Source: an uncultured Prevotella sp.
Lineage (GTDB): Bacteria > Bacteroidota > Bacteroidia > Bacteroidales > Bacteroidaceae
Direction: 5' to 3'
DNA length: 5,290 nt
Assembly: GCA_937906765.1 (NCBI GenBank)
Contig: CALCUV010000167.1
Location: 1 to 5,290, forward strand
Made by a program: the position numbers and the translations under genes. The notes beneath the pieces are model-generated. The model was not told where the DNA came from, did not search any database, and saw nothing but the letters and a program-made list of their open reading frames with translations. Positions 1-5,290 of the stretch are shown in pieces; the stretch's first letter is position 1; each line of letters opens with the position of its first letter.

Positions 1-1
1 C

Positions 2-619
2 GATCGTATCTCTGACGATATGGCGGCTATCATGGACCCCTTCGGTAATGCAACTCACACCGCCCTTTCTTTCCCCCTCCTCGGCGAAGACGTATTGATT
101 ACAGGTGCTGGTCTTATTGGTACAATGGCAACGGCAATCGCTAAGTTTGCAGGTGCGAAGAACATCGTGGTGACTGACCTCAGCGATTATCGCCTTGAAA
201 TTGCGAAGAAGATGGGTGCTACACACACCGTGAACGCTTCAAAGGGCGAAACCGTTGCCGGAGCTATGGAACAGCTCGGCATCCGTGGTTTCGACGTAGG
301 TCTTGAAATGTCAGGTTCTCCCATCGCTTTCCGCGACATGGTGAGCAACATGTACAACGGTTCAAAGATTGCACAACTCGGTATCCTTCCTCCCACAACT
401 ACAGTTGACTGGAGCGAAATCATCTTCAAGGCACTCACGATTAAGGGTATCTACGGCCGAGAAATGTGGGAAACTTGGTACAAGATGGAGCAGATGCTCA
501 TCTCAGGTCTCGACCTCACTCCCGTTATCACACATAAGTTCCCCATTGCCGACTTCCAAAAGGGCTTCGACATCATGGAATCAGGTCAGTGTGGTAAGGT
601 TATCCTTGAATGGGACTAA
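2..619 (+). CDS. tdh: L-threonine 3-dehydrogenase, C-terminal part (5' truncated by window edge)
   Basis: Cytoplasmic zinc-dependent medium-chain dehydrogenase that oxidises L-threonine to 2-amino-3-ketobutyrate with NAD+, the first step of the pathway completed by Kbl (glycine plus acetyl-CoA). The frame is open from base 2, so the Met at base 20 is internal and 205 codons are visible. The E. coli enzyme has 341 residues, so about 136 N-terminal residues, including the catalytic zinc ligands, lie outside the window. Visible are the DPFGNA segment (residues 12-17 of the fragment), the Rossmann glycine motif GAGLIG (35-40), an acidic residue at the end of the second strand (VVTD, D59) as expected for NAD preference, and the family-typical [28 protein letters not shown] and GKVILEWD segments. 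From memory it aligns with E. coli Tdh to the last residue without gaps large enough to suggest damage. A terminator begins 21 bases after the stop, so this is the last gene of its transcript. Whether kbl is upstream cannot be seen. Confidence 0.95.
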   Translation, partial: DRISDDMAAIMDPFGNATHTALSFPLLGEDVLITGAGLIGTMATAIAKFAGAKNIVVTDLSDYRLEIAKKMGATHTVNASKGETVAGAMEQLGIRGFDVGLEMSGSPIAFRDMVSNMYNGSKIAQLGILPPTTTVDWSEIIFKALTIKGIYGREMWETWYKMEQMLISGLDLTPVITHKFPIADFQKGFDIMESGQCGKVILEWD

Positions 620-639
620 TACGTCACTACTTATAATTA

Positions 640-674
640 AAGGCGCATCCTGGTGGGTGCGCCTTATTTTTATT
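640..674 (+). terminator. Rho-independent terminator of tdh
   Basis: An 11-bp stem pairs AAGGCGCATCC (640-650) with GGGTGCGCCTT (655-665), with one T-G wobble and a TGGT loop at 651-654. It is followed by a T-rich tract, ATTTTTATT (666-674). The stem is GC-rich and has the classic hairpin plus U-tract form. It insulates the downstream abiE operon from tdh transcription. Confidence 0.92.
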
Positions 675-717
675 GCTAAACAGTAAAAAAATGAAGAGAA
701 AAAGAAGTGTTAATTCC

Positions 718-745
718 TTTAGTCTTCAGAATTTTACTACTTTTG
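718..745 (+). promoter_or_regulatory. Bacteroidetes-type promoter of the abiE operon
   Basis: TACTTTTG at 738-745 matches the Bacteroidetes sigma-ABfr -7 consensus TAnnTTTG exactly. A weaker -33 candidate, TTTA, lies at 718-721 with a 16-bp spacer, a little short for this class. The region upstream (680-707) is A-rich. Transcription would start near 752, leaving a leader of roughly 14 bases before the ATG at 766, with no Shine-Dalgarno sequence. I found no convincing inverted repeat to serve as an AbiEi operator. The -7 element is strong evidence; the -33 element and the start site are inferred. Confidence 0.65.
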
Positions 746-765
746 CACTATAAACTGGCAAATCC

Positions 766-1392
766 ATGAATGAACCATTGTTAGAAATAGGTGCTATACC
801 CATAACGACATCCGTCATTGAATCGTTATATCCTGAACTAAAGTCAGCGAGTAAGAAGGTGGCGTGGCTTGAGAAGAACGGGTATATTATTAGACTTAAG
901 CGAGGAGTATATGTAGTCAATCCCAAACACACGGGCAAGCGACTTTCGAGTGAACTGATAGCGAACCACCTCTATACACCCTCGTATTTATCAATGTCCA
1001 CTGCCTTGAGATATTACGGCCTTATACCTGAAGCAGTATATGCGCACCAATCAATGACGATCAAGCATTCGCAACATTTTGAAACTCCCCTCGGCATTTA
1101 TGATTATAAGCATATTGCACGAAAAGCTTTTTCTATTGGAGTGAGAAGCGTGAACAAAGAAGCGTATGCCTTTCTCATTGCATCACCAGAGAAGGCTTTG
1201 TGCGACTTAATAGCCAATTCTCCAAAGGTGAATCTGCGATACCCAAAAGATGTTGAAACTTATTTAGAGCAGGACATCCGCATGGACATGGACGAATTTT
1301 ACAAGTTAGACCCACGGATATTTGAGGAGTATATAAAGGTGGGTAAGAAGGCTGATTCTATTTCTACATTATTAAAATACCTTAAGCAATGA
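766..1392 (+). CDS. abiEi: AbiEi-family antitoxin / transcriptional repressor of a type IV toxin-antitoxin system
   Basis: A 208-residue protein that should counteract the AbiEii toxin encoded next to it and repress its own operon. In characterised AbiE systems, the antitoxin has an N-terminal winged-helix DNA-binding domain for autoregulation and a C-terminal domain needed for antitoxicity, without forming a stable complex with the toxin (type IV). Here residues about 14-52 read as the winged helix: a helix-turn-helix followed by a strand-turn-strand wing ending GYIIRLKRGVYVVNP. The core has two segments typical of the family, YLSMSTALRYYGLIPE (74-89) and ASPEKALCDLI (139-149), then a charged helical tail. 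The first ATG after the promoter is chosen as the start; the leader is short and lacks a Shine-Dalgarno sequence. The stop codon overlaps the toxin start as ATGA, which implies translational coupling. Sampled GC is low (22 of 60 at 781-840), unlike the flanking genes. Family assignment is by remembered motifs, not by a search. Confidence 0.88.
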   Translation: MNEPLLEIGAIPITTSVIESLYPELKSASKKVAWLEKNGYIIRLKRGVYVVNPKHTGKRLSSELIANHLYTPSYLSMSTALRYYGLIPEAVYAHQSMTIKHSQHFETPLGIYDYKHIARKAFSIGVRSVNKEAYAFLIASPEKALCDLIANSPKVNLRYPKDVETYLEQDIRMDMDEFYKLDPRIFEEYIKVGKKADSISTLLKYLKQ

Positions 1393-2216
1393 AGAACGAG
1401 ATTTTTGACAACATGCTTTCCCGTTATGACCTAACCACGGAGCAACACAAGAGAAATGCCATATTTGAGGTAAACCAGCAAGTAATCCTTGCGGGCTTGT
1501 ATGCGGGTGGTTTCTTTGAGTCGGCAGCATTTTATGGAGGCACATGCTTAAGAATATTTCATGGGTTGCAACGCTTTAGCGAGGATATGGATTTCTCATT
1601 GCTTACCCCCAATGAAAACTTTGATTTTACGCAATATTTCCCCGCCATTATTGACGCATTCACATTGGTAGGTCGTGAGGTTGAGATCAAGAAGAAAGAC
1701 AAGAAGAATTTCGGTAAGATAGAATCTGCATTCCTCAAAGATAATACAGATGTGTATGACGTGACGTTTCAAACGGAAAAATCCATTAAGATAAAGATTG
1801 AGGTAGATACGTGTCCACCTTTGCATTTCAAAACAGAACAGAAGTTGCTACTCCAACCCCATTCATTCATGACGCGTTGCTTCACCCTACCCGACTTGTT
1901 TGCTGGAAAAATGCATGCTTTAGTCTATCGAGCATGGAAGAATAGAGTGAAAGGGCGCGATTGGTATGATTTTGAATGGTATGTACGCCACAACATTCCG
2001 CTTGACTTTACGCACCTGGCAGAGCGTTGCCGTCAATTTAATAATGAATATATTACCCCAGAATCTTTCAAAGAAAAACTTTTGGAACGCCTTGTTTCAG
2101 CAGACATGAAACAAGTAAAGGCAGACGTTCTGCCGTTTATCCGCAATCCCAAAGAACTGGACATCTGGTCAAACGATTATTTTGTTCAGTTGGCTGATAT
2201 GATTAAGACCGAATAA
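1389..2216 (+). CDS. abiEii: AbiEii/AbiGii-family nucleotidyltransferase toxin
   Basis: A 275-residue cytoplasmic toxin of the DNA polymerase beta-like nucleotidyltransferase superfamily. AbiEii proteins bind NTPs and cause reversible growth arrest; related toxins (MenT) modify tRNA acceptor ends, so an RNA target is plausible here but not shown. The catalytic core is intact: YGGTCLR at 49-55 is the glycine-rich nucleotide-binding motif, FSEDMDF at 63-69 supplies the paired acids D66 and D68 for metal binding, and the strand KIKIEVD at 134-140 supplies a third candidate acid. The distal family signature follows: LPDLFAGKMHAL (167-178, K174) and GRDWYDFEWY (189-198, R190, D191, D194). The length is close to that of described AbiEii proteins (about 300 residues). 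Its ATG overlaps the antitoxin stop by four bases, so toxin translation probably depends on antitoxin translation. Sampled GC is low (19 of 60 at 1741-1800). No frameshift or missing key residue is seen, so it looks functional. Phage defence, plasmid or island stabilisation, or both, are possible roles. Confidence 0.9.
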   Translation: MKNEIFDNMLSRYDLTTEQHKRNAIFEVNQQVILAGLYAGGFFESAAFYGGTCLRIFHGLQRFSEDMDFSLLTPNENFDFTQYFPAIIDAFTLVGREVEIKKKDKKNFGKIESAFLKDNTDVYDVTFQTEKSIKIKIEVDTCPPLHFKTEQKLLLQPHSFMTRCFTLPDLFAGKMHALVYRAWKNRVKGRDWYDFEWYVRHNIPLDFTHLAERCRQFNNEYITPESFKEKLLERLVSADMKQVKADVLPFIRNPKELDIWSNDYFVQLADMIKTE

Positions 2217-2278
2217 AGGGGACCTATATGTAGGCATTTATATAACACTCAAGATCATGAGTTGTAGTGTAAACAACG

Positions 2279-2318
2279 AAAAAAAAGCGAGCAGACATTC
2301 AATTTGTCTACTCGCTTT
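2279..2318 (-). terminator. Terminator of the calcium ATPase gene, possibly bidirectional
   Basis: AAAGCGAG (2284-2291) pairs with CTCGCTTT (2311-2318). After one C/A mismatch, AGACA (2293-2297) pairs with TGTCT (2305-2309), closing a 7-base loop. On the minus strand the stem runs into eight T residues (complement of 2279-2286), a textbook intrinsic terminator for the ATPase gene that ends at 2338. On the plus strand it is followed by the less pure T-rich run AATTGTTTG, so it may also stop abiE transcripts arriving from the left. Confidence 0.9.
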
Positions 2319-2337
2319 AATTGTTTGTATTACGTTC

Positions 2338-5022
2338 TTATTTCTTGAACAAACGGAAGATTTCGCCAATCCAAAGCACGATAGAGGTACCGAGGATGCA
2401 GATGAGCCAGTCGTTCAAAGAGAGGGGATCGACGTTGAACATCGTGCCACCAAGCGTTACGATGGCAATTTGTCCGAGCACGATTACCGCGGCGATGCTT
2501 ACGAAAGAGTTGCAACCCTTGAAGTGGAGCGCTGAAGCACCCGTGAGGTAAGCGCGAGCATTGAACATATTCCAGAATTGGAACATCACGAAGAGGGTGA
2601 ACATCAAGCTACGTTCGTAGGGCGAAACGCCTGAATGGGGAGCAAGTGCTGAAAGGTTCAACAAATCGGCGAGCGACTTAATATCGTACGTGTTTGTCAC
2701 ATAAGCCAATCCCAAGATGAGCACCGTGAAGATGGCTCCTACGGAGAGGATATTTCCCCACATAGGTGTGTCGATGATAAAGTCTTCGCGCTTGCGGGGT
2801 GCATCTTTCATTACCGTCATTGAGGGCGGAAGCGAAGCGAGTGCCATAGCCGCAAAGGTGTCCATAATGAGGTTCACCCAAAGCATCTGCGTCACGGTGA
2901 GGGGTGTTTCCATACCGAGAAGGGCACTGATGAGCACGATGAAACATGCCGCCATGGTGACCGTCATTTGGAAGAGAATGAAGCGCTGGATGTTGCGGTA
3001 AAGCGAGCGTCCCCACATCACGGCACGCGTAATGCTGGCGAATGAATTATCGACAATCGTAATGTCACTGGCTTCCTTGGCAACGCTGGTGCCGTCACCC
3101 ATAGAGAGACCTACGTGAGCCGCCTTAAGCGCGGGAGCATCGTTTGTACCATCACCCGTTACGGCAACCACTTGACCGAGGCGCTGAAGGGTTTCTACGA
3201 GGCGCTTCTTATCCATGGGGCGTGCACGTGCAATAATGCGGAGGTCGAGGATGCGCTCTTCGAGTTCGGCATCGGTGAGTTCGGCAAATTCAGGACCCGT
3301 GATGAGGTTGCGTTCGGTTGACTTTTCCGTCCAAATACCAATTTGGCGACCAATTTCGCGTGCCGTACCGGGAGTGTCACCCGTCACGATGGTCACGTTG
3401 ATACCTGCGCTCAAGCAATCGCCTACGGCGGCGGGAACATCGCTACGAACGGGGTCGGCAATCGCAACAACACCGAGGAAGGTGAGGTTCTTAGCTTCCA
3501 CCACCTTATCATTAAAGGTAGCATCGCCCTCTTCCAACACTTGGTAAGCGAAACCAAGCGTACGCATGGCGAGGTTCTGATAGTTGAGGAGCATGGCGTC
3601 GAGCGTCTCCTTCGTCACATCGCCAAGACTCTGCTTACACAAAGCGAAGACGTATTCGGGAGCACCCTTCACGTAAAGCACCTTCTTGTTCAACTTTGAA
3701 GAATGCACCACGGTAGCCATATACTTGCGATCCGTAGAGAAGGGCAATTCGGCAACGTACTCAGCATCGGAACGCATCTTCATGAAGTCAACACCCTGAG
3801 CACGGAGCCGAAGGATGAGTGCGCCTTCCGTAGGATTACCGAGTGCACGGGGTTTTTCGCCCGTGAGGTCAAGCGTTGCGGTAGAGTTAACGGCAATACC
3901 TTCGGCAATGATTTCCGACATTTCATCGGTGCCTAATCGTTGTTCTTCAGAAAGACCGAAGAAGCGTGTTTCGTGAATCTGCATGAGGTTTTGCGTGAGT
4001 GTACCCGTCTTGTCGGTACAAATCACGGTCGTTGCACCCATCGTTTCACACGCATGCATCTTACGCACCAAGTTATTGGTCTTCAACATGCGGCGCATGC
4101 TATAAGCAAGACTCAACGTCACCGCCATAGGAAGACCTTCAGGCACAGCTGCTACTACGAGTGTCACCGCCACCATGAGCGTTTCGAGCATGTGGCTGAG
4201 GAAGAGCATCGTGTCAAATTCTCCACCCCAAGGGAAGGCCGCAAGGCGTGCGATAAGGATGATGCCCGCAAAGGTGTAACTGATTTTTGAAATCTTATTT
4301 GCGAGTCCGTCAAGTTGCTCGTTGAGGGGCGTCTTCACGCTATTGTCAATCTGTGCAGCCACAAACACCTTACCATTCTCCGTATGGTCGCCCACGGCAA
4401 ACACGCGTGCTACGCCGTGACCTTCCATCACCGTTGTGCCACGCATTACGTGGTTAGAGGGGAAGGTTGCTTCTTCATCAAATTCCTCCTTGAGGATGGT
4501 CTTTCGGCAGAGGGGTTCGCCCGTGAGCGTTGATTCATTGAGCGCCATTGCCGACGCTTCAAGCAATTCGGCATCTGCAGGCACTTCATTACCCGTAGAG
4601 AGCACGATGATGTCGCCCACCACGATATCCTTCTTTGCCACCTCCGTTGTGTTGCCACCACGGATGACTTGCACGGGTTCGTCATCGTTCACCTGATTGA
4701 GCAATTCAAATTCCTTGTCGGCCTTCATTTCAAAGTAGAAAGAAAGTCCTGTGGCAAGGAGAATCGCCACGATGATACCGATGGGTTCGAGGAACACTTC
4801 CATTCCCGCTCCTTCATGACCGAAGAATTCGTAGAAGGAAATACCTACCGACACTACCGCCGCCACGATAAGAATGCGAATGAGGGGGTCGGCAAACTTG
4901 CCGAGGAACTTCACCCAAAGCGACTCCTTGGCGGGAGGCGTCAAAATATTTGCGCCGTGCTTGGCGCGACTCTCTGCCACTTCGACTTCAGATAGTCCTT
5001 TGTAGATTTCTTTTTCTTGCAT
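2338..5022 (-). CDS. PMCA-type (P2B) calcium-translocating P-type ATPase
   Basis: An 894-residue inner-membrane pump expected to export Ca2+ from the cytoplasm using ATP, probably in exchange for protons. In order: an N-terminal actuator segment; M1 (about 47-67) and M2 (76-99); the actuator loop with LTGEP (T167-G168-E169); M3 (about 247-263); M4 with VVAAVPEGLP (289-298, E295 as the site II Ca2+ ligand); the phosphorylation motif CTDKTGT (D337); the nucleotide-binding KGAPE (452-456); TGD (547-549); the hinge TGDGTNDAP (622-630, D624 and D628); M5 (about 680-702); M6 with WVNLIMDTFA (N717 and D721, Ca2+ ligands); M7 (756-775); M8 with FVMFQFWNMFNAR (811-823); M9 (839-859); M10 (871-888). 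PEGLP and NLIMDT indicate a P2B calcium pump rather than a Na+/K+ or heavy-metal pump. It ends six residues after M10, so it lacks the calmodulin-binding autoinhibitory tail of animal PMCAs. M5 reads FQMTVTM where animal PMCAs have FQLTVNV, replacing an Asn with T689. The ATG at 5022 follows an A-rich leader without a Shine-Dalgarno sequence. It is transcribed alone and convergently with abiE. The exact membrane segment ends are estimates. Confidence 0.95.
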   Translation of the reverse strand: MQEKEIYKGLSEVEVAESRAKHGANILTPPAKESLWVKFLGKFADPLIRILIVAAVVSVGISFYEFFGHEGAGMEVFLEPIGIIVAILLATGLSFYFEMKADKEFELLNQVNDDEPVQVIRGGNTTEVAKKDIVVGDIIVLSTGNEVPADAELLEASAMALNESTLTGEPLCRKTILKEEFDEEATFPSNHVMRGTTVMEGHGVARVFAVGDHTENGKVFVAAQIDNSVKTPLNEQLDGLANKISKISYTFAGIILIARLAAFPWGGEFDTMLFLSHMLETLMVAVTLVVAAVPEGLPMAVTLSLAYSMRRMLKTNNLVRKMHACETMGATTVICTDKTGTLTQNLMQIHETRFFGLSEEQRLGTDEMSEIIAEGIAVNSTATLDLTGEKPRALGNPTEGALILRLRAQGVDFMKMRSDAEYVAELPFSTDRKYMATVVHSSKLNKKVLYVKGAPEYVFALCKQSLGDVTKETLDAMLLNYQNLAMRTLGFAYQVLEEGDATFNDKVVEAKNLTFLGVVAIADPVRSDVPAAVGDCLSAGINVTIVTGDTPGTAREIGRQIGIWTEKSTERNLITGPEFAELTDAELEERILDLRIIARARPMDKKRLVETLQRLGQVVAVTGDGTNDAPALKAAHVGLSMGDGTSVAKEASDITIVDNSFASITRAVMWGRSLYRNIQRFILFQMTVTMAACFIVLISALLGMETPLTVTQMLWVNLIMDTFAAMALASLPPSMTVMKDAPRKREDFIIDTPMWGNILSVGAIFTVLILGLAYVTNTYDIKSLADLLNLSALAPHSGVSPYERSLMFTLFVMFQFWNMFNARAYLTGASALHFKGCNSFVSIAAVIVLGQIAIVTLGGTMFNVDPLSLNDWLICILGTSIVLWIGEIFRLFKK

Positions 5023-5029
5023 AGATTTT

Positions 5030-5037
5030 TTGTGAGG
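5030..5037 (-). repeat. Single octamer repeat unit next to the ATPase start codon
   Basis: The minus strand reads CCTCACAA, identical to the last unit of the block at 5045-5068 and separated from it by seven bases. It ends seven bases before the ATPase ATG, so it would be part of the mRNA leader at the site where ribosomes load. It is listed because it extends the octamer family; one unit on its own would not be significant. Confidence 0.5.
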
Positions 5038-5044
5038 TTCAAGC

Positions 5045-5068
5045 TTGTGAGGTTATAAGGTTTTAAGG
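5045..5068 (-). repeat. Octamer tandem repeat block, three units
   Basis: On the minus strand three contiguous 8-base units fit the consensus CCTYAHAA: CCTTAAAA, then CCTTATAA, then CCTCACAA. The block is an inverted copy of 5181-5204, matching 21 of 24 positions. The two arms are separated by 112 bases and could form a hairpin or act as a recombination or binding pair. Confidence 0.75.
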
Positions 5069-5103
5069 AACCATCCGGCAAACTCACCAGATAGAACTTA
5101 CGA

Positions 5104-5119
5104 CCTTATAACCCCACAA
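5104..5119 (+). repeat. Octamer tandem repeat block, two units
   Basis: Two adjacent units, CCTTATAA and CCCCACAA, lie in the plus orientation between the two larger blocks. The first is identical to units in both other blocks; the second departs from the consensus at position 3 only. It lies directly next to, and overlaps by three bases, the tentative minus-strand -7 element. Confidence 0.65.
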
Positions 5120-5124
5120 ATATG
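5117..5124 (-). promoter_or_regulatory. Tentative -7 element for the calcium ATPase gene
   Basis: Read on the minus strand this is CATATTTG, one mismatch from the Bacteroidetes -7 consensus TAnnTTTG. Transcription would begin near 5110, giving a leader of about 88 bases that contains four of the octamer repeats. No good TTTG -33 element is found at the expected distance upstream, so the call is weak. A second one-mismatch candidate, TGAGTTTG, lies at 5079-5086 on the same strand. Confidence 0.25.
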
Positions 5125-5180
5125 ACATTTCAAGGCAACGAGATTTTTTAGGATAAGATTGGGAAACATACTCCGCAAGG

Positions 5181-5220
5181 CCTCAAAACCTTATAACCTC
5201 ATCACCTTATAACCTTAAAA
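5181..5220 (+). repeat. Octamer tandem repeat block, five units
   Basis: Forty bases divide exactly into five 8-base units of consensus CCTYAHAA. Units 2 and 4 are both CCTTATAA; units 1 and 5 are CCTCAAAA and CCTTAAAA; unit 3 is CCTCATCA, which differs from the consensus at position 7. The strict 8-base register over five units makes this a real tandem repeat rather than chance AT-richness. Its function is unknown. It lies about 160 bases upstream of the ATPase start and in the opposite orientation to the block nearest that gene. Confidence 0.85.
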
Positions 5221-5243
5221 ATTACTAAAAAATAAGAAAAATA

Positions 5244-5276
5244 TGTTAAATAGGGCACTAAACTGTTAAAATAGGG
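5244..5276. repeat. Direct repeat TGTTAAA(A)TAGGG, 20-bp phase
   Basis: TGTTAAATAGGG at 5244-5255 recurs as TGTTAAAATAGGG at 5264-5276, with one inserted A. The copies start 20 bases apart, close to two helical turns, which suits two proteins or a dimer bound on one DNA face. The repeat is separate from the octamer family. It may belong to the control region of a gene beyond the right edge, or be a distal site for the ATPase gene. Confidence 0.55.
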
Positions 5277-5290
5277 TTATTACTTGACTT

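Noticed and set aside
187..686. Alternative frames inside tdh (187-438 minus, 369-686 plus)
   Set aside because: The tdh frame matches the family through its last residue. The 369-686 frame runs into the terminator hairpin.
700..765. Inverted-repeat operator for AbiEi autorepression
   Set aside because: Only 4-base arms were found (TAGT/ACTA, AGTG/CACT), with different centres. That is too weak to call.
726..938. Minus-strand frame of 70 codons over the abiE promoter and abiEi start
   Set aside because: It overlaps the strong -7 element and the abiEi coding sequence and has no recognisable feature.
680..2283. Attachment-site direct repeats flanking the abiE cassette
   Set aside because: Comparing 680-760 with 2217-2283 gave only short A-rich similarities such as GTGTTAA versus GTGTAAA. 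There is no integrase or tRNA gene in view.
2257..2551. Plus-strand open frames overlapping the 3' end of the ATPase gene
   Set aside because: They cross the terminator and lie antisense to the conserved ATPase C-terminus. They show no domain, promoter or start signal.
2678..4995. Many open frames of 60-120 codons opposite or out of frame with the ATPase gene, on both strands
   Set aside because: The 894-codon ATPase frame carries every P-type ATPase motif in order. The others are shadows caused by its GC-rich codon use; their translations look compositionally odd and match no family.
5030..5220. CRISPR array
   Set aside because: The repeats are contiguous 8-base units in both orientations, without uniform spacers of 25-40 bases or a 24-40 base repeat, and no cas gene is visible.

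Overview
The window looks like chromosomal DNA from the order Bacteroidales (Prevotellaceae or Bacteroidaceae would fit, but the genus cannot be fixed). The reasons are a Bacteroidetes-type -7 element (TAnnTTTG) upstream of one operon, A-rich starts without clear Shine-Dalgarno sequences, and a PMCA-like calcium pump of the kind common in gut Bacteroidales. It holds two GC-richer housekeeping genes and, between them, an AT-richer two-gene block typical of the accessory genome.

Layout. Bases 2-619 (+) are the C-terminal 205 codons of a zinc-type L-threonine 3-dehydrogenase (tdh), open at the left edge and closed by a strong hairpin terminator at 640-674. A promoter with a very short leader follows at 718-745. 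Bases 766-1392 and 1389-2216 (+) encode an AbiE type IV toxin-antitoxin / abortive-infection pair: the winged-helix AbiEi antitoxin, then the AbiEii nucleotidyltransferase toxin, with stop and start codons overlapping as ATGA. A terminator at 2279-2318 separates this operon from a convergent gene. Bases 2338-5022 (-) encode a complete 894-residue P2B (PMCA-type) calcium-translocating ATPase. Bases 5023-5290 contain no gene, but carry eleven copies of a degenerate octamer, CCTYAHAA, in both orientations, and a separate 20-bp-phased direct repeat near the right edge.

How the parts relate. tdh starts the oxidation of threonine to 2-amino-3-ketobutyrate, and the ATPase exports Ca2+ from the cytoplasm; neither is functionally tied to the other or to AbiE. 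The AbiE block is compositionally distinct (sampled 60-base lines give 32-37% GC, against 58% in tdh and in the ATPase) and has its own promoter and terminators, which suggests a horizontally acquired defence or stabilisation module between two core genes. No integrase, IS element or clear attachment repeats are visible around it.

I see no completely new system. The least explained feature is the octamer array in front of the calcium pump. The next is a Thr at the M5 position where SERCA and animal PMCA pumps have Asn.
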